Notes: generated by a model from the sequence alone, not told the origin. Shown: positions 52,797 through 61,729, counted from the stretch's first letter. The stretch is DNA of 64,000 bases from Companilactobacillus hulinensis (GCF_003946555.1 NZ_RHOO01000007.1:1-64000), one strand, 5' to 3'. Numbers and translations: made by a program.

Positions 52797-53915
52797 CTAA
52801 ATACCTCCGATTGCATACACATTGCCACCGATAATGCTGTATTTAGGTTTAACAAGCGTATCAGTTGTTCTTGTGTTGCCGTTTGAATCTGTTAATTCCT
52901 TTTGTCCGTGCTTAATATCAAAGATAGTTACATCAGCATCAAAGCCAGCCTCCAATTTACCCTTACCAGCAAGATTGAAGTTCTTTGCAGGACGACTTGT
53001 TATCATTGGAATGATTTCTGAAATTTTATATCCGATCAACATCAGTTTTTCAATACATGTTGCCATGTCATAAACTGGGCCGTCTTCACGATTGTGGTGA
53101 TAGATATCTGTACTCAAAGTCTCAGGATATAACTTGTATTCCTTAGCTATTTCAGCAGTGTGGAAGTTGAAACTATCAGTACCATGACCGACATCGAAGA
53201 TAATTCCGTGCTCGTATCCGTCTTGAACAAAGTCTTTGATCTTATCATTTTCATCCAAGATTCCGTTAGCCTTACCATTGAAACAATGAGTCATGATATC
53301 TCCACGATCCATAACTGCCATTATCTCTGATAATTCTGGAGGATTAGTACCAATATGAACCATCAGTGGTAGATGCTTATCTAGCTTCATCTGAAAATAC
53401 TTGGCTTCAACCAGGGGATTGATTCCATTGCCGACAACCACTGATTTACTCATTCTGGCCTTAATACCAACAATGAAATCAGGATATTTATCAACTGCAT
53501 CTTGTAACTCTGGTAAGCTTAGACGACTCATATCACCCAATTCATCTTGAGCCAAGATACCAGTCTTAGAAATATTGATCATGGCATAAACATTAGTCTT
53601 CTTATCACGGGTACGATCATAGAAATCACCGATATTATTGGCACCAGTTGAGCCAGCGTCAATAACTGTTGTAACGCCGGTTGGATATCCATCTTTATCA
53701 GGATCATCATAATAGAGTGTCAATTTCTCATAACAATGTGTATGATCATCGATCCAGCCAGCTGTTACGATCGATTGTCTTTCCAGGTCAATCGTCTTGT
53801 CCGCAGTAACATCATCAAGTTTTGTCCCAACACGCTCAATCTTACCGTTTGATATAAGCAGCTCAATTGCCTCTGAATGCTCATTGAGCCCATTTTTAAT
53901 GTATAAATCAGCCAT
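52797..53915 (-). CDS. Amidohydrolase/deacetylase-family metalloenzyme
   Basis: This 372-aa amidohydrolase-fold enzyme has the metal ligands HTHCYE, the bridging lysine region (VGIKARMS), MVHIGTN, MTHCFNG and a late Asp in VGHGTDSFN. It is similar in order and neighbours to EF0837 of E. faecalis, a family that removes acetyl groups from acetylated hydroxy or amino acids. In this operon it would deacetylate the N-acetyl sugar acid before DgaE. The start is the ATG at 53915; a TTG two codons earlier is also possible. Confidence 0.82.
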   Translation of the reverse strand: MADLYIKNGLNEHSEAIELLISNGKIERVGTKLDDVTADKTIDLERQSIVTAGWIDDHTHCYEKLTLYYDDPDKDGYPTGVTTVIDAGSTGANNIGDFYDRTRDKKTNVYAMINISKTGILAQDELGDMSRLSLPELQDAVDKYPDFIVGIKARMSKSVVVGNGINPLVEAKYFQMKLDKHLPLMVHIGTNPPELSEIMAVMDRGDIMTHCFNGKANGILDENDKIKDFVQDGYEHGIIFDVGHGTDSFNFHTAEIAKEYKLYPETLSTDIYHHNREDGPVYDMATCIEKLMLIGYKISEIIPMITSRPAKNFNLAGKGKLEAGFDADVTIFDIKHGQKELTDSNGNTRTTDTLVKPKYSIIGGNVYAIGGI

Positions 53916-53917
53916 AA

Positions 53918-55006
53918 TCAAATTTCCTCCAATTTAAATTTAGCCCATGGAGTTATGTAATCTAATAGGAATAACTCTTGGTCAGAAATTTCAGCGACTT
54001 TATTCTTTCTTTCATCGCTATGTGCTTCTAACACAATCTGTAATTCATTTTTGTATTTACCGAATTCATCATTACCGATCACGATATCGCCACGTTTGAA
54101 TTCATGTGAACAGCCATTCTTAGGATTCTCTTCTGGACCATACTTTTTACGAACCTCTGTCGAACGAATTACCAAGTCAGTAATATCACCACGACGAACA
54201 TGTTGATTATCAAGCAAAATTTGTTGTTCTACATCGTGGATACAGTCACAAATTTTCACATTGAAAACAATTTGATAACGATTCAAATTACCTAGTTTTT
54301 CTAATTCTTCATCCGATGCATAAGCATTACCAATAATCACACAATCGATCATATTCGTAGCAAATAGGTGTTTAGCCTGTAATTCAACTGGCAAATCACG
54401 GTGCATCTCAAGCGTTGGTAATCCATCGTTGATGCTCCATGGACCCATAGTTCCGGATTGAGATGTAATAAAAGCTGCGGTCTGAATTCCATGTTCTTTG
54501 AAGCGTTTTGAACAACTATTGAAGAATTCTAATGGCAAACCTGTACCACGTTGTGGATAAAAATTATGACAACCAAAGATGAAAGGTTCGTTAGCCGAAT
54601 AAGATAGGATATTATTCAAATAATCCACATCATTACTCATATTTAGTTCAACGTTCAATTGTTGTGGATTGTACGAAATCAGGGCTTCCTGACGTCCATC
54701 GAATCCTTCATCCAATCTAATACCATCGGCACCTAGTTCTGAAAAGAAACTCAAATCTTGATAAGAAATACCTAATTGATCAAAGATATTAGGTGCAACA
54801 TCCAAGGTAGTAGTAAATCCAAGTTCTTTGGCATAGGAAATCAAATCATGATACTTTGCCATGACCGCTTCCTTACCTTCACTGACTTCCAACATACTCA
54901 TGAAGATTCTTGAGAAACCATGCTTGGCAGCTTTGGCCAAATACTTCTTATCTTCATCATTGCTGTGATCTGGATAAACTGAAACTCCTAATGTACGCTT
55001 TGTCAT
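53918..55006 (-). CDS. DUF871/MupG-like phospho-glycosidase
   Basis: This 362-aa cytosolic protein of the DUF871 family has a TIM-barrel N-terminal part (LGVSVYPDHSNDEDKKYLAKAAKHGFSRIFMSMLE; GADGIRLDEGF) and a C-terminal cyclophilin-like domain. The best known member, MupG, is a 6-phospho-N-acetylmuramidase that cleaves a phosphorylated disaccharide after PTS import. Here it sits between a PTS IIC and enzymes for a sugar acid, so it probably cleaves the imported phosphorylated conjugate. It overlaps the small membrane gene upstream by 4 bases. Confidence 0.85.
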   Translation of the reverse strand: MTKRTLGVSVYPDHSNDEDKKYLAKAAKHGFSRIFMSMLEVSEGKEAVMAKYHDLISYAKELGFTTTLDVAPNIFDQLGISYQDLSFFSELGADGIRLDEGFDGRQEALISYNPQQLNVELNMSNDVDYLNNILSYSANEPFIFGCHNFYPQRGTGLPLEFFNSCSKRFKEHGIQTAAFITSQSGTMGPWSINDGLPTLEMHRDLPVELQAKHLFATNMIDCVIIGNAYASDEELEKLGNLNRYQIVFNVKICDCIHDVEQQILLDNQHVRRGDITDLVIRSTEVRKKYGPEENPKNGCSHEFKRGDIVIGNDEFGKYKNELQIVLEAHSDERKNKVAEISDQELFLLDYITPWAKFKLEEI

Positions 55007-55269
55007 ACTTTCTTACCGCCTTCCATGTCTGAGAATACGTTCAGATACTTATTGGAAATGATGGTTGCTAAGTAGATAGTTGCCAAGATGGTTAATGGCG
55101 CTGCCATTTTGAGTAACATACCAATCGCTGCAACGAACATTAATACAAGGATTGAACGTAAAATCACTTTCCCAGCTGAGATATTTTTTAGAAATTTGGG
55201 AATGATATTCTTTTGAACTAAAACTTCACTTAATAGGAAGAATGCTGCCAAACCAATCATGTAATACAT
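55003..55269 (-). CDS. Small membrane protein of the catabolic operon
   Basis: An 88-aa protein with two to three hydrophobic helices (MIGLAAFFLLSEVL; ILRSILVLMFVAAIGMLLKMAAPLTILATIYLATII) and a charged tail. No family is recognised. It is placed between the PTS IIC (7 bases) and the DUF871 gene (4-base overlap), so it is surely cotranscribed and may assist the permease. AAGGAG precedes the ATG. Confidence 0.75.
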   Translation of the reverse strand: MYYMIGLAAFFLLSEVLVQKNIIPKFLKNISAGKVILRSILVLMFVAAIGMLLKMAAPLTILATIYLATIISNKYLNVFSDMEGGKKV

Positions 55270-55276
55270 AATTTTT

Positions 55277-56554
55277 TTACTCCTTGGCTAATTGTTGTTT
55301 TTCGAACACCTTGAAGAATGGATAGTAAATTGCGAGATCAATAATGAAGTTGACACATGATAGAATCAACGCCGGAACACTCCAGTTCGTACTGATGAAT
55401 GCTCCCAGCGGACCAGGCATTGTGAACGGCAATCGGGCCATCATCATTGGAACCACTCCAGTGATAGTCATAACGTACGAAAGCGTACCTGTTACTAGTG
55501 GCGCAACGATAAATGGAATACCTAAGATAGGATTCATAACGATAGGTGCACCGAAGACGATTGGCTCGTTGATATTGAACAATCCAGGCAAAATAGCTAG
55601 TTTACCCAAATCCTTGAGATAAGCTGATTTAGAGAACATGAACAATACTACAAGTGCCAAAGTACCACCGGCACCACCGATCCAGATGAACCATTGTAAG
55701 AATTGTTCCGTGAAGATAGTTGAAAGGTGATGTGCACTAGTACCACCGGCAAATTCACTCATATTTTGAGCAATTGACATTTCCCAAAATGGACGAACGA
55801 TAGGATCCATGATGGCTGCACCGTGAATACCCAATGTCCAGAATCCAGTAATAAGTAGGATTGTTAATAATCCACCGAACAAACTGTTACCAACTAAGAC
55901 ACCTTTTAATGGCATTAGGATTGTACTTAAGAATGAAGATATGTTGAAATCAAAGATATATCTGATGACCCAGAATAATAGCAAGATGATTGCTGCTGGA
56001 ATCAAGGCAACGAATGAATTAGAAACTTCTGGTGGAACTCCATCCGGCATCTTGATAGTGATATTCTTGTTCTTCAAGAAACGATATATTTCAACGGTCA
56101 ATAGACCTGTAACGATTGATGCGAATAGTGACGAAGCACTCAAGTTAGCAATGTTGATATATCTACCGGCATCAATAACCCCTTTAGCATCTTTTAAAAC
56201 ATGGATCGGAGCAGCTGTTGAAACTAAGAAAGCTAGGACAGCTAGAATTCCATTTGTTAACTTATCGAGCTTGTAACTTTCGGCAAGTGATGAAGCAATA
56301 CCAAACGTTGCGTATAGTGCCAAGATACCAACTGTATATCTGAATGGAATATCCAGAATTTCCTTATATGGTAGTAATGCATTGGCTACCGACTCAATTG
56401 GTATATTGTTGATGATCGTAAAGAATGATCCAACAATGGTAAGTGGTAGTGTTGAAATGATTCCTTTACGAATCGCAGTCATGTGGCGCTGAGTTCCCAT
56501 TTTATTGGCAACTGGTAATACTTTTGCGTTGAGCATGTTTACAAAATTATCCAT
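55277..56554 (-). CDS. PTS IIC component, cellobiose/lactose family
   Basis: This 425-aa membrane component has about ten helices, with the lactose/cellobiose family opening (MDNFVNMLNAKVLPVANKMGTQRHMTAIRKGIISTLPLTIVGSFF) and NINEPIVFGAPIVMNPILGIPF, which shapes the sugar site. IIA and IIB partners are not encoded in this window and must come from elsewhere. First gene of the seven-gene transcript, preceded by a 26-bp perfect palindrome and an overlapping cre-like box. AAGGAGGAG precedes the ATG. Confidence 0.9.
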   Translation of the reverse strand: MDNFVNMLNAKVLPVANKMGTQRHMTAIRKGIISTLPLTIVGSFFTIINNIPIESVANALLPYKEILDIPFRYTVGILALYATFGIASSLAESYKLDKLTNGILAVLAFLVSTAAPIHVLKDAKGVIDAGRYINIANLSASSLFASIVTGLLTVEIYRFLKNKNITIKMPDGVPPEVSNSFVALIPAAIILLLFWVIRYIFDFNISSFLSTILMPLKGVLVGNSLFGGLLTILLITGFWTLGIHGAAIMDPIVRPFWEMSIAQNMSEFAGGTSAHHLSTIFTEQFLQWFIWIGGAGGTLALVVLFMFSKSAYLKDLGKLAILPGLFNINEPIVFGAPIVMNPILGIPFIVAPLVTGTLSYVMTITGVVPMMMARLPFTMPGPLGAFISTNWSVPALILSCVNFIIDLAIYYPFFKVFEKQQLAKE

Positions 56555-56620
56555 AAAACTCCTCCTTCAAACGAGTAGTACAAAACTTACGTTTATTTCT
56601 TCTCGCTCTTAATTTAGGAA

Positions 56621-56646
56621 CATCATAACATTATAATGTTATGATG
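56621..56646. promoter_or_regulatory. 26-bp perfect palindrome, candidate GntR operator
   Basis: The half-site CATCATAACATTA is followed directly by its exact reverse complement. It lies 67 bases before the PTS IIC start and just after the gntR stop. It is a very likely operator for the GntR protein at 56668. Confidence 0.65.
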
Positions 56647-56659
56647 TAAACGCTTAAAA
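56644..56659. promoter_or_regulatory. Candidate cre site
   Basis: ATGTAAACGCTTAAAA fits the cre consensus at 15 of 16 positions and overlaps the right end of the palindrome, so catabolite control and specific control would compete. Confidence 0.4.
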
Positions 56660-56667
56660 TACGAAAA

Positions 56668-57357
56668 TTAAACTTCGTATTCAATCTCATATGGGAACTT
56701 ATTAGTGTCATAAACAGCAATGGAATACTCAATCAAATTACCCAATCGATCATATCCCTTACGGATTCTCTTAATAGCTAGTTCATCACTTGTACCAAGT
56801 GTCTTCTTGTCATCATCGCTTAACTTAATTGCCTTGAAATCATCTTTGAAATTATTGATATCTTGACCGCTGTCCTTGAGAATTTTATAGAGTGACTTAT
56901 GACGTAAATCTTTTAATTCACTTTGAATTCCAACATTAGGAAGATAATGTTCAAAAATGATGAAAGGTTCCTTGTCTAATGAATACAAACGTTTGATGTA
57001 CAAGACATCTTGACCAGATTCCTCAAAAGGGGTTCCCTTTGGAGATACAAGTTTGATCTTTAAAATTGATTTGCTCAAGTCGCCCTGTTCATTAACAATT
57101 GACGAATAAGACTTGGCCTTTGACAACTTGTTGAACAGATTATTACTGATAACCTTGGTACCAATGCCACTCTTCTTCTCAAGATAACCTTCTGAAACCA
57201 ACAATTCGACTGCCTTGCGAATTGTTATTTTACTTACATTATAAATACCTTCTAACTCATTCTCAGTTGGAATCATAGTCCCAACTTCGTATTTGCCAGA
57301 TAAGATATTCTTCTTAATATCACTAGCAGTATTCTGATATAACGTACCTGTAATCAT
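56668..57357 (-). CDS. GntR/HutC-family regulator of the catabolic operon
   Basis: This 229-aa regulator has a GntR winged helix (GTLYQNTASDIKKNILSGKYEVGTMIPTENELEGIYNVSKITIRKAVELLVSEGYL) and a UTRA domain that ends in a typical YDRLGNLIEYSIAVYDTNKFPYEIE. It is transcribed toward the operon and separated from it by the palindrome. An imperfect AT-rich repeat (CATTATGTCATTATAAT) upstream of its own start may be an autoregulatory site. The start is the ATG at 57357 behind GGGGGAA; the frame to 57399 precedes that site. Confidence 0.87.
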   Translation of the reverse strand: MITGTLYQNTASDIKKNILSGKYEVGTMIPTENELEGIYNVSKITIRKAVELLVSEGYLEKKSGIGTKVISNNLFNKLSKAKSYSSIVNEQGDLSKSILKIKLVSPKGTPFEESGQDVLYIKRLYSLDKEPFIIFEHYLPNVGIQSELKDLRHKSLYKILKDSGQDINNFKDDFKAIKLSDDDKKTLGTSDELAIKRIRKGYDRLGNLIEYSIAVYDTNKFPYEIEYEV

Positions 57358-57462
57358 ATTTATTCCCCCAATCAAGGATTTCATTAAATAATATATCATT
57401 ATGTCATTATAATATATATATACATTACTAAAACTTTACATAACGAGATAAGGAGTTTATTT

Positions 57463-58116
57463 ATGAAAACATATCCAGATCCAAATTCTATCTATCCAAA
57501 TCCAGATATCAAAGAAGTGGTATTTGTAAAAAACACTATTACTCGACCAAACATTTTGATTGGTGATTACACTTACTACGATGACCCTAACGATCCGGAA
57601 AACTTTGAAAAACATGTGACTAATCATTACGAATTTCTCGGTGATAAATTGATTATCGGCAAATTCTGCTCCATTGCCCACGGAATAGAATTCGTTATGA
57701 ATGGTGCTAACCACGTGATGAAAGGAATATCTACTTATCCATTCAATATCATGGGTAACGGATGGGAGACAAATACGCCACAACTCACCGATTTACCTCT
57801 CAAAGGTGACACTGTAATTGGCAATGACGTCTGGTTCGGCCAAAATGTCACCGTTATGCCAGGTGTAACTATCGGTGATGGAGCAATAATTGGTACTAAT
57901 AGCCTAGTTGCCAAAGATGTAGAGCCTTATGCAATTGTTGGTGGTAATCCTATACAAGTAATCAAAAAGCGATTCTCAGATGACGTTATCGATCAGTTAG
58001 AAAAGCTCCAGTGGTGGGATCAGGATATCGAATGGATCACTGAACATATCCACGATTTAACAGTTGCAGAATTAGATCTCAAGTCAGTTAATCATCTGAT
58101 AAATTCACTCCACTAA
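57463..58116 (+). CDS. Vat-family (streptogramin A type) O-acetyltransferase
   Basis: This 217-aa left-handed beta-helix acetyltransferase of the xenobiotic group (Vat/CatB) has hexapeptide repeats in IGNDVWFGQNVTVMPGVTIGDGAIIGTNSLVAKDV, the catalytic His in NGANHVMKG, and NHYEFLGDKLIIGKFCSIAHG. Related chromosomal genes may or may not confer resistance to streptogramin A; the natural substrate is unknown. AAGGAGT precedes the ATG. Divergent from gntR; it ends at its own terminator. Confidence 0.85.
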   Translation: MKTYPDPNSIYPNPDIKEVVFVKNTITRPNILIGDYTYYDDPNDPENFEKHVTNHYEFLGDKLIIGKFCSIAHGIEFVMNGANHVMKGISTYPFNIMGNGWETNTPQLTDLPLKGDTVIGNDVWFGQNVTVMPGVTIGDGAIIGTNSLVAKDVEPYAIVGGNPIQVIKKRFSDDVIDQLEKLQWWDQDIEWITEHIHDLTVAELDLKSVNHLINSLH

Positions 58117-58144
58117 AAAAGCAGCAGATATCTGCTGCTTTTTC
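58115..58144. terminator. Bidirectional terminator
   Basis: AAAAGCAGCAGATATC is followed by its reverse complement and a T run, between the convergent vat-like and P-type ATPase genes. Confidence 0.85.
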
Positions 58145-58148
58145 ATTC

Positions 58149-60053
58149 TCATTTTATAAACTGCAATCTAACAGCATTTAACACCGCTATAACGGTGACA
58201 CCAACATCGGCGAATACCGCTTGCCACATACCAACAAAACCAAGAGCTCCTAGTAATAGGAACAATACCTTAATACCGATTGCAAAACTAATATTCTCCA
58301 TAACTATCTTCCTAGTTACTTGAGCAATCTTAATTGTCTTGGATACCTTTGATGGTTCATCACCCATGATGACGATATCAGCTGCTTCAACCGCGGCATC
58401 ACAACCGAGACCACCCATGGCAAATCCAATATCAGCACTGGTCAATACCGGCGTATCGTTAATCCCATCACCTACAAAGGCAACCTTCTTATTACGTTTC
58501 TTAGACTTTTGAAGTAATTCAGTTACGATATTAACTTTGTCCGCAGGTAACAATTGAGTATAAACTTGGTCTAATCCCAACTTATGACCAATTGCCTCTC
58601 CAACCGTCTTATTATCACCCGTCAGCATTGCACTTTTAATACCACGCTGATGTAATAATTTGATAGCTTCTTGCGCATCAGACTTAGGTTCGTCAGAAAT
58701 CACAATACTGCCGACAAATTTGCTATCTGCACTCACATAAACAACTGTACCAATATTATCATTCTTAATATAGTCAATATTATCCATAGCCTTTTCATTA
58801 CCAACTATGATCCACTTACCATTGACCGTTGCACTCAATCCTCTACCGGCACGTTCATTTGCACTAGTAACACGGAATGAGTTCAAGTCACCGTTATAAG
58901 CTTTCAAAATCGACAACGCAATTGGATGAGTTGAGTTTTGCTCTGCAGCAGCTGCGTATCCCAATAAGTCCTGTTTACTGACATCATTAACTGGGGCTAT
59001 ATCAACAACTTCAAATTTTCCTTTGGTCAAAGTACCAGTTTTATCAAATGCTACCGTATCAACGTCGTTTAGAGCTTCAAGATAACTACTACCCTTAACT
59101 AGAACACCTTGTTTAGATGCAGCACCAATACCTCCAAAGAAGCTTAGTGGAACTGAAATCACCAATGCACATGGACATGAAATAACTAAAAACACTAATG
59201 CACGAGAGATCCATGTACCCCATGTGCCAGTGAATAATGGTGGAACAATTGCCAAAACTAGAGCCATTCCTACTACTATAGGTGTGTATATTTTTGCAAA
59301 ACGAGTAATAAACTTTTCAGCTGGAGCTTTTTTATTGCTAGCATTTTGAACCATATCCAAAATCTTAGCTACAGTCGAATCGTTATATATTTTAGTTACC
59401 TTTATTTCTAACGTACCATTCTGATTAATCGACCCACTTAGCGCCATATCATTTTCTTTGATACTCTGAGGCATTGACTCACCTGTTAAAGCTGAAGTAT
59501 CCACATTAGATTGACCCGAAACAACCATGCCATCCAACGGTATCTTCTCACCAGGTCTAACGACAATGATTTGACCTACTTGAACAACATTAGGGTCAAC
59601 ACGCTTTGTCTTGTCAGATAACTTTAAAGTGGCAAAGGCTGGCTTAACTTCCAATAATGCTGAAATAGACTTCTTAGAATTGTTAGTAGCAATATCTTCA
59701 AATAAATTACCAACTTCATAGAAGAACATAACTGCAACAGCTTCAGGATATTCTCCAAGCACTAGCGCCCCAATAGTGGCAATCGTCATTAAGAAGTTCT
59801 CATCAAAAATTTCGCCGTGAAAAATATTCTTAACCGCTTTGAAGACAATACTTCCACCAATAACAAAATAACCGATGAAATAGAACAGAATACTGAGTGG
59901 CTCACCAAATATTCCACTAAATCCAGTTACCATGGAAATAGCTGAAATAATTAATTTCCAAATTCGTATAATAGATTCTTGATCTAATTTATTTTTAAGC
60001 TTTTTTCGCTTATTTTTAACTTGGTATTCGGATTGGACATTGTATAATTTCAT
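58149..60053 (-). CDS. Heavy-metal P1B-type ATPase (Zn/Cd/Co-like)
   Basis: This 634-aa metal-exporting ATPase has the CPC motif in ISCPCALVISVPL, TGES, DKTGTLTKG, the HP motif STHPIALSIL and GDGINDTPVL. No N-terminal heavy-metal-binding domain is present; a lysine-rich stretch (KNKRKKLKNK) stands instead. CPC and a divergent ArsR with a CzrA-like metal site point to zinc, cadmium or cobalt export. The start is the ATG at 60053, 9 bases after GGGAGG; the upstream ATG abuts that site. Confidence 0.88.
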   Translation of the reverse strand: MKLYNVQSEYQVKNKRKKLKNKLDQESIIRIWKLIISAISMVTGFSGIFGEPLSILFYFIGYFVIGGSIVFKAVKNIFHGEIFDENFLMTIATIGALVLGEYPEAVAVMFFYEVGNLFEDIATNNSKKSISALLEVKPAFATLKLSDKTKRVDPNVVQVGQIIVVRPGEKIPLDGMVVSGQSNVDTSALTGESMPQSIKENDMALSGSINQNGTLEIKVTKIYNDSTVAKILDMVQNASNKKAPAEKFITRFAKIYTPIVVGMALVLAIVPPLFTGTWGTWISRALVFLVISCPCALVISVPLSFFGGIGAASKQGVLVKGSSYLEALNDVDTVAFDKTGTLTKGKFEVVDIAPVNDVSKQDLLGYAAAAEQNSTHPIALSILKAYNGDLNSFRVTSANERAGRGLSATVNGKWIIVGNEKAMDNIDYIKNDNIGTVVYVSADSKFVGSIVISDEPKSDAQEAIKLLHQRGIKSAMLTGDNKTVGEAIGHKLGLDQVYTQLLPADKVNIVTELLQKSKKRNKKVAFVGDGINDTPVLTSADIGFAMGGLGCDAAVEAADIVIMGDEPSKVSKTIKIAQVTRKIVMENISFAIGIKVLFLLLGALGFVGMWQAVFADVGVTVIAVLNAVRLQFIK

Positions 60054-60093
60054 TAGAAACATCCTCCCTACAACAATGTAAGTGTTTACATGA

Positions 60094-60117
60094 ATATATG
60101 AGCATTCATTCATATAT
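60094..60117. promoter_or_regulatory. ArsR/SmtB-type operator
   Basis: ATATATGA and TCATATAT arms enclose GCATTCAT, which matches the 12-2-12 site of SmtB/CzrA repressors. It lies between the divergent ATPase and arsR genes. Confidence 0.65.
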
Positions 60118-60178
60118 CATGTATAATATAATATATCTAATATAGAATTTCAATGATTTCGGAGAAAAAGGTGATTTA

Positions 60179-60541
60179 ATGTCAGAAGTAGATTTTCCTG
60201 AGCAAGAGCATCAAAATGCTCTGAACCATTTAAAAGAATCCATACCTGCTAATGAAGAATTAGAATCTATGGTCAACGTATTCAAGGCATTTGGAGATAT
60301 GACTCGTGTCAAAATCATTCTGGCATTATCTAAGACGCCACTAAGTGTTGGTGAAATTGCCGACACCTTGGATATGAGTCAATCGTCAATCTCACATCAA
60401 CTGAGTCTGTTGCGCCAATTGAACCTAGTATCCAGTGTCAGACATGGTCGCAACATTCACTATCGATTAAGTGATCAACATATTATTACCATCTTTAATC
60501 AAACCAAAGAACATATTATTGAAGATGAAAACGATCAATAA
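60179..60541 (+). CDS. ArsR/SmtB-family metal-responsive repressor (CzrA-like)
   Basis: This 120-aa winged-helix repressor has FKAFGDMTRVKIILALSKTPLSVGEIADTLDMSQSSISHQLSLLRQLNLV as its core. The C-terminal helix has D-x-H followed ten residues later by another H (SDQHIITIFNQTKEHIIED), the alpha-5 metal site of zinc sensors such as CzrA. The alpha-3 cysteines of cadmium sensors (CadC) are absent. It should release the divergent ATPase promoter when zinc or a similar ion is high. A small terminator (60558-60582) follows. Confidence 0.88.
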   Translation: MSEVDFPEQEHQNALNHLKESIPANEELESMVNVFKAFGDMTRVKIILALSKTPLSVGEIADTLDMSQSSISHQLSLLRQLNLVSSVRHGRNIHYRLSDQHIITIFNQTKEHIIEDENDQ

Positions 60542-60557
60542 CAGTCTCGAGACAGTC

Positions 60558-60582
60558 AATCCGTTTCGGGATTTTTTATTTC
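60558..60582 (+). terminator. Terminator after the arsR gene
   Basis: AATCC and GGATT (loop GTTTCG) are followed by T6. Confidence 0.55.
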
Positions 60583-60592
60583 TGATAATCTG

Positions 60593-60620
60593 TTGACTTT
60601 AAATATTTCAGAACTATAAT
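60593..60620 (+). promoter_or_regulatory. Promoter of the small membrane protein/TetR unit
   Basis: TTGACT (60593-60598) and TATAAT (60615-60620) are 16 bases apart. The following palindrome covers the transcription start. Confidence 0.7.
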
Positions 60621-60631
60621 GGGTTTTGTAA

Positions 60632-60657
60632 TCAGATAGTGAGTACTCACTATCTGA
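60632..60657. promoter_or_regulatory. 26-bp perfect palindrome, TetR operator
   Basis: The half-site TCAGATAGTGAGT is followed by its exact reverse complement, just downstream of the -10 box. The central GTGAGTACTCAC is typical of TetR-family operators. The TetR protein at 61079 is the obvious candidate. Confidence 0.7.
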
Positions 60658-60691
60658 GAAACGGAAAGTTTTTAGATAGGAGTGATATATA

Positions 60692-60961
60692 ATGTTTACA
60701 ACAATATTTTGGATTTTAGCAATTTGGTTTGTAGTCAGCATTATTTGGATGTGGGCCAAAAGAGATGATCAACAACTTCAAAAGACTCTTGGATGGGTCA
60801 ACGTTGTCGCTATTATCGCTGGATTCTGGACATTCTACGCCGCTACACGTGTTGGCAATATCGAAACATGGTTCAATGTTCTCAACTATGTCAACATCGT
60901 TGTTGCTGCAACTCAACTATACCTTGGCTACCGTAATGGCCACAGTGTAAAACATGCTTAA
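60692..60961 (+). CDS. 89-aa membrane protein under TetR-type control
   Basis: This small protein has three hydrophobic helices (FWILAIWFVVSIIWMW; VNVVAIIAGFWTFYAAT; NVLNYVNIVVAATQLYLGYR). I do not recognise a family. TAGGAGTG precedes the ATG. A strong promoter with a palindromic operator lies just upstream, and a TetR gene just downstream, so it is probably an inducible membrane protein. A hairpin separates it from tetR. Confidence 0.75.
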   Translation: MFTTIFWILAIWFVVSIIWMWAKRDDQQLQKTLGWVNVVAIIAGFWTFYAATRVGNIETWFNVLNYVNIVVAATQLYLGYRNGHSVKHA

Positions 60962-60993
60962 CTATTAATTTTCATTTTGATATACCCCTGATG

Positions 60994-61028
60994 AAGCTGG
61001 AGCAAAAGCAATTTTGTTCCAGCTTTTT
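60994..61028 (+). terminator. Terminator after the 89-aa membrane protein
   Basis: AAGCTGGA and TTCCAGCTT are followed by T residues. Confidence 0.75.
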
Positions 61029-61078
61029 CGATGCTACTATCTTATAATTGAATTAATACTTAATATGAGGCTTAAATT

Positions 61079-61729
61079 ATGAAAAGTTTAATCGAGGTTT
61101 ACCAAGATTCGCCTGAAACTGCTGATATGACCGATAAACAATTGATGATCTTTCGTTCAGCAATCAAATTGTTCGCCAAAAAAGGCTATAAAGATACTAG
61201 TACCAAAGAAATAGCCCATGAAGCTGGTGTTTCTGAAGGAAGTCTATTCAAGCGCTTTAATAACAAAGAAGAACTATTGCTGGCTATTTTAAAGCCGATA
61301 TCGCGTGTCATCTTGCCAGAAGTACTGACTGAATTATCTGAGGCAGATTGGGAGTCCAACTACTCTACCCTTCACGACTTTATCAGTATATTAGTAAGAA
61401 ACCGACTTGAGTTCTTCATGGCAAATATCGACGTCATTAGAATATTTGTTGATGAATTCATTTACGATGAAGAAATCAGAAAAGACATGATTGCTGAAAT
61501 ACCTGCTGAATACTTGAAAAATATCAATGCTTCTTTTGATCGATTGAAAGAAAACGGACTACTGATTAATTGGAATAATGTGGAAGTATTCCGATTCATC
61601 TTTTCAGTTATTTTCGGTTATGTTGCACAGCATTACTTCTTATTTAATTCACCCAAATGGGACAAAGTAAAAGAAGTCAATCATTTGATTGACTTCATTG
61701 TTAAGGGTTTGAGTCCTTTTGAGGAATAG
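61079..61729 (+). CDS. TetR/AcrR-family regulator
   Basis: This 216-aa regulator has an N-terminal helix-turn-helix (KQLMIFRSAIKLFAKKGYKDTSTKEIAHEAGVSEGSLFKRFNNKEELLLAIL) and a helical ligand domain rich in aromatic residues. The 26-bp palindrome 420 bases upstream is its likely operator, which would make it control the small membrane protein and perhaps itself by read-through. The ligand is unknown. It ends at a hairpin terminator. Confidence 0.87.
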   Translation: MKSLIEVYQDSPETADMTDKQLMIFRSAIKLFAKKGYKDTSTKEIAHEAGVSEGSLFKRFNNKEELLLAILKPISRVILPEVLTELSEADWESNYSTLHDFISILVRNRLEFFMANIDVIRIFVDEFIYDEEIRKDMIAEIPAEYLKNINASFDRLKENGLLINWNNVEVFRFIFSVIFGYVAQHYFLFNSPKWDKVKEVNHLIDFIVKGLSPFEE

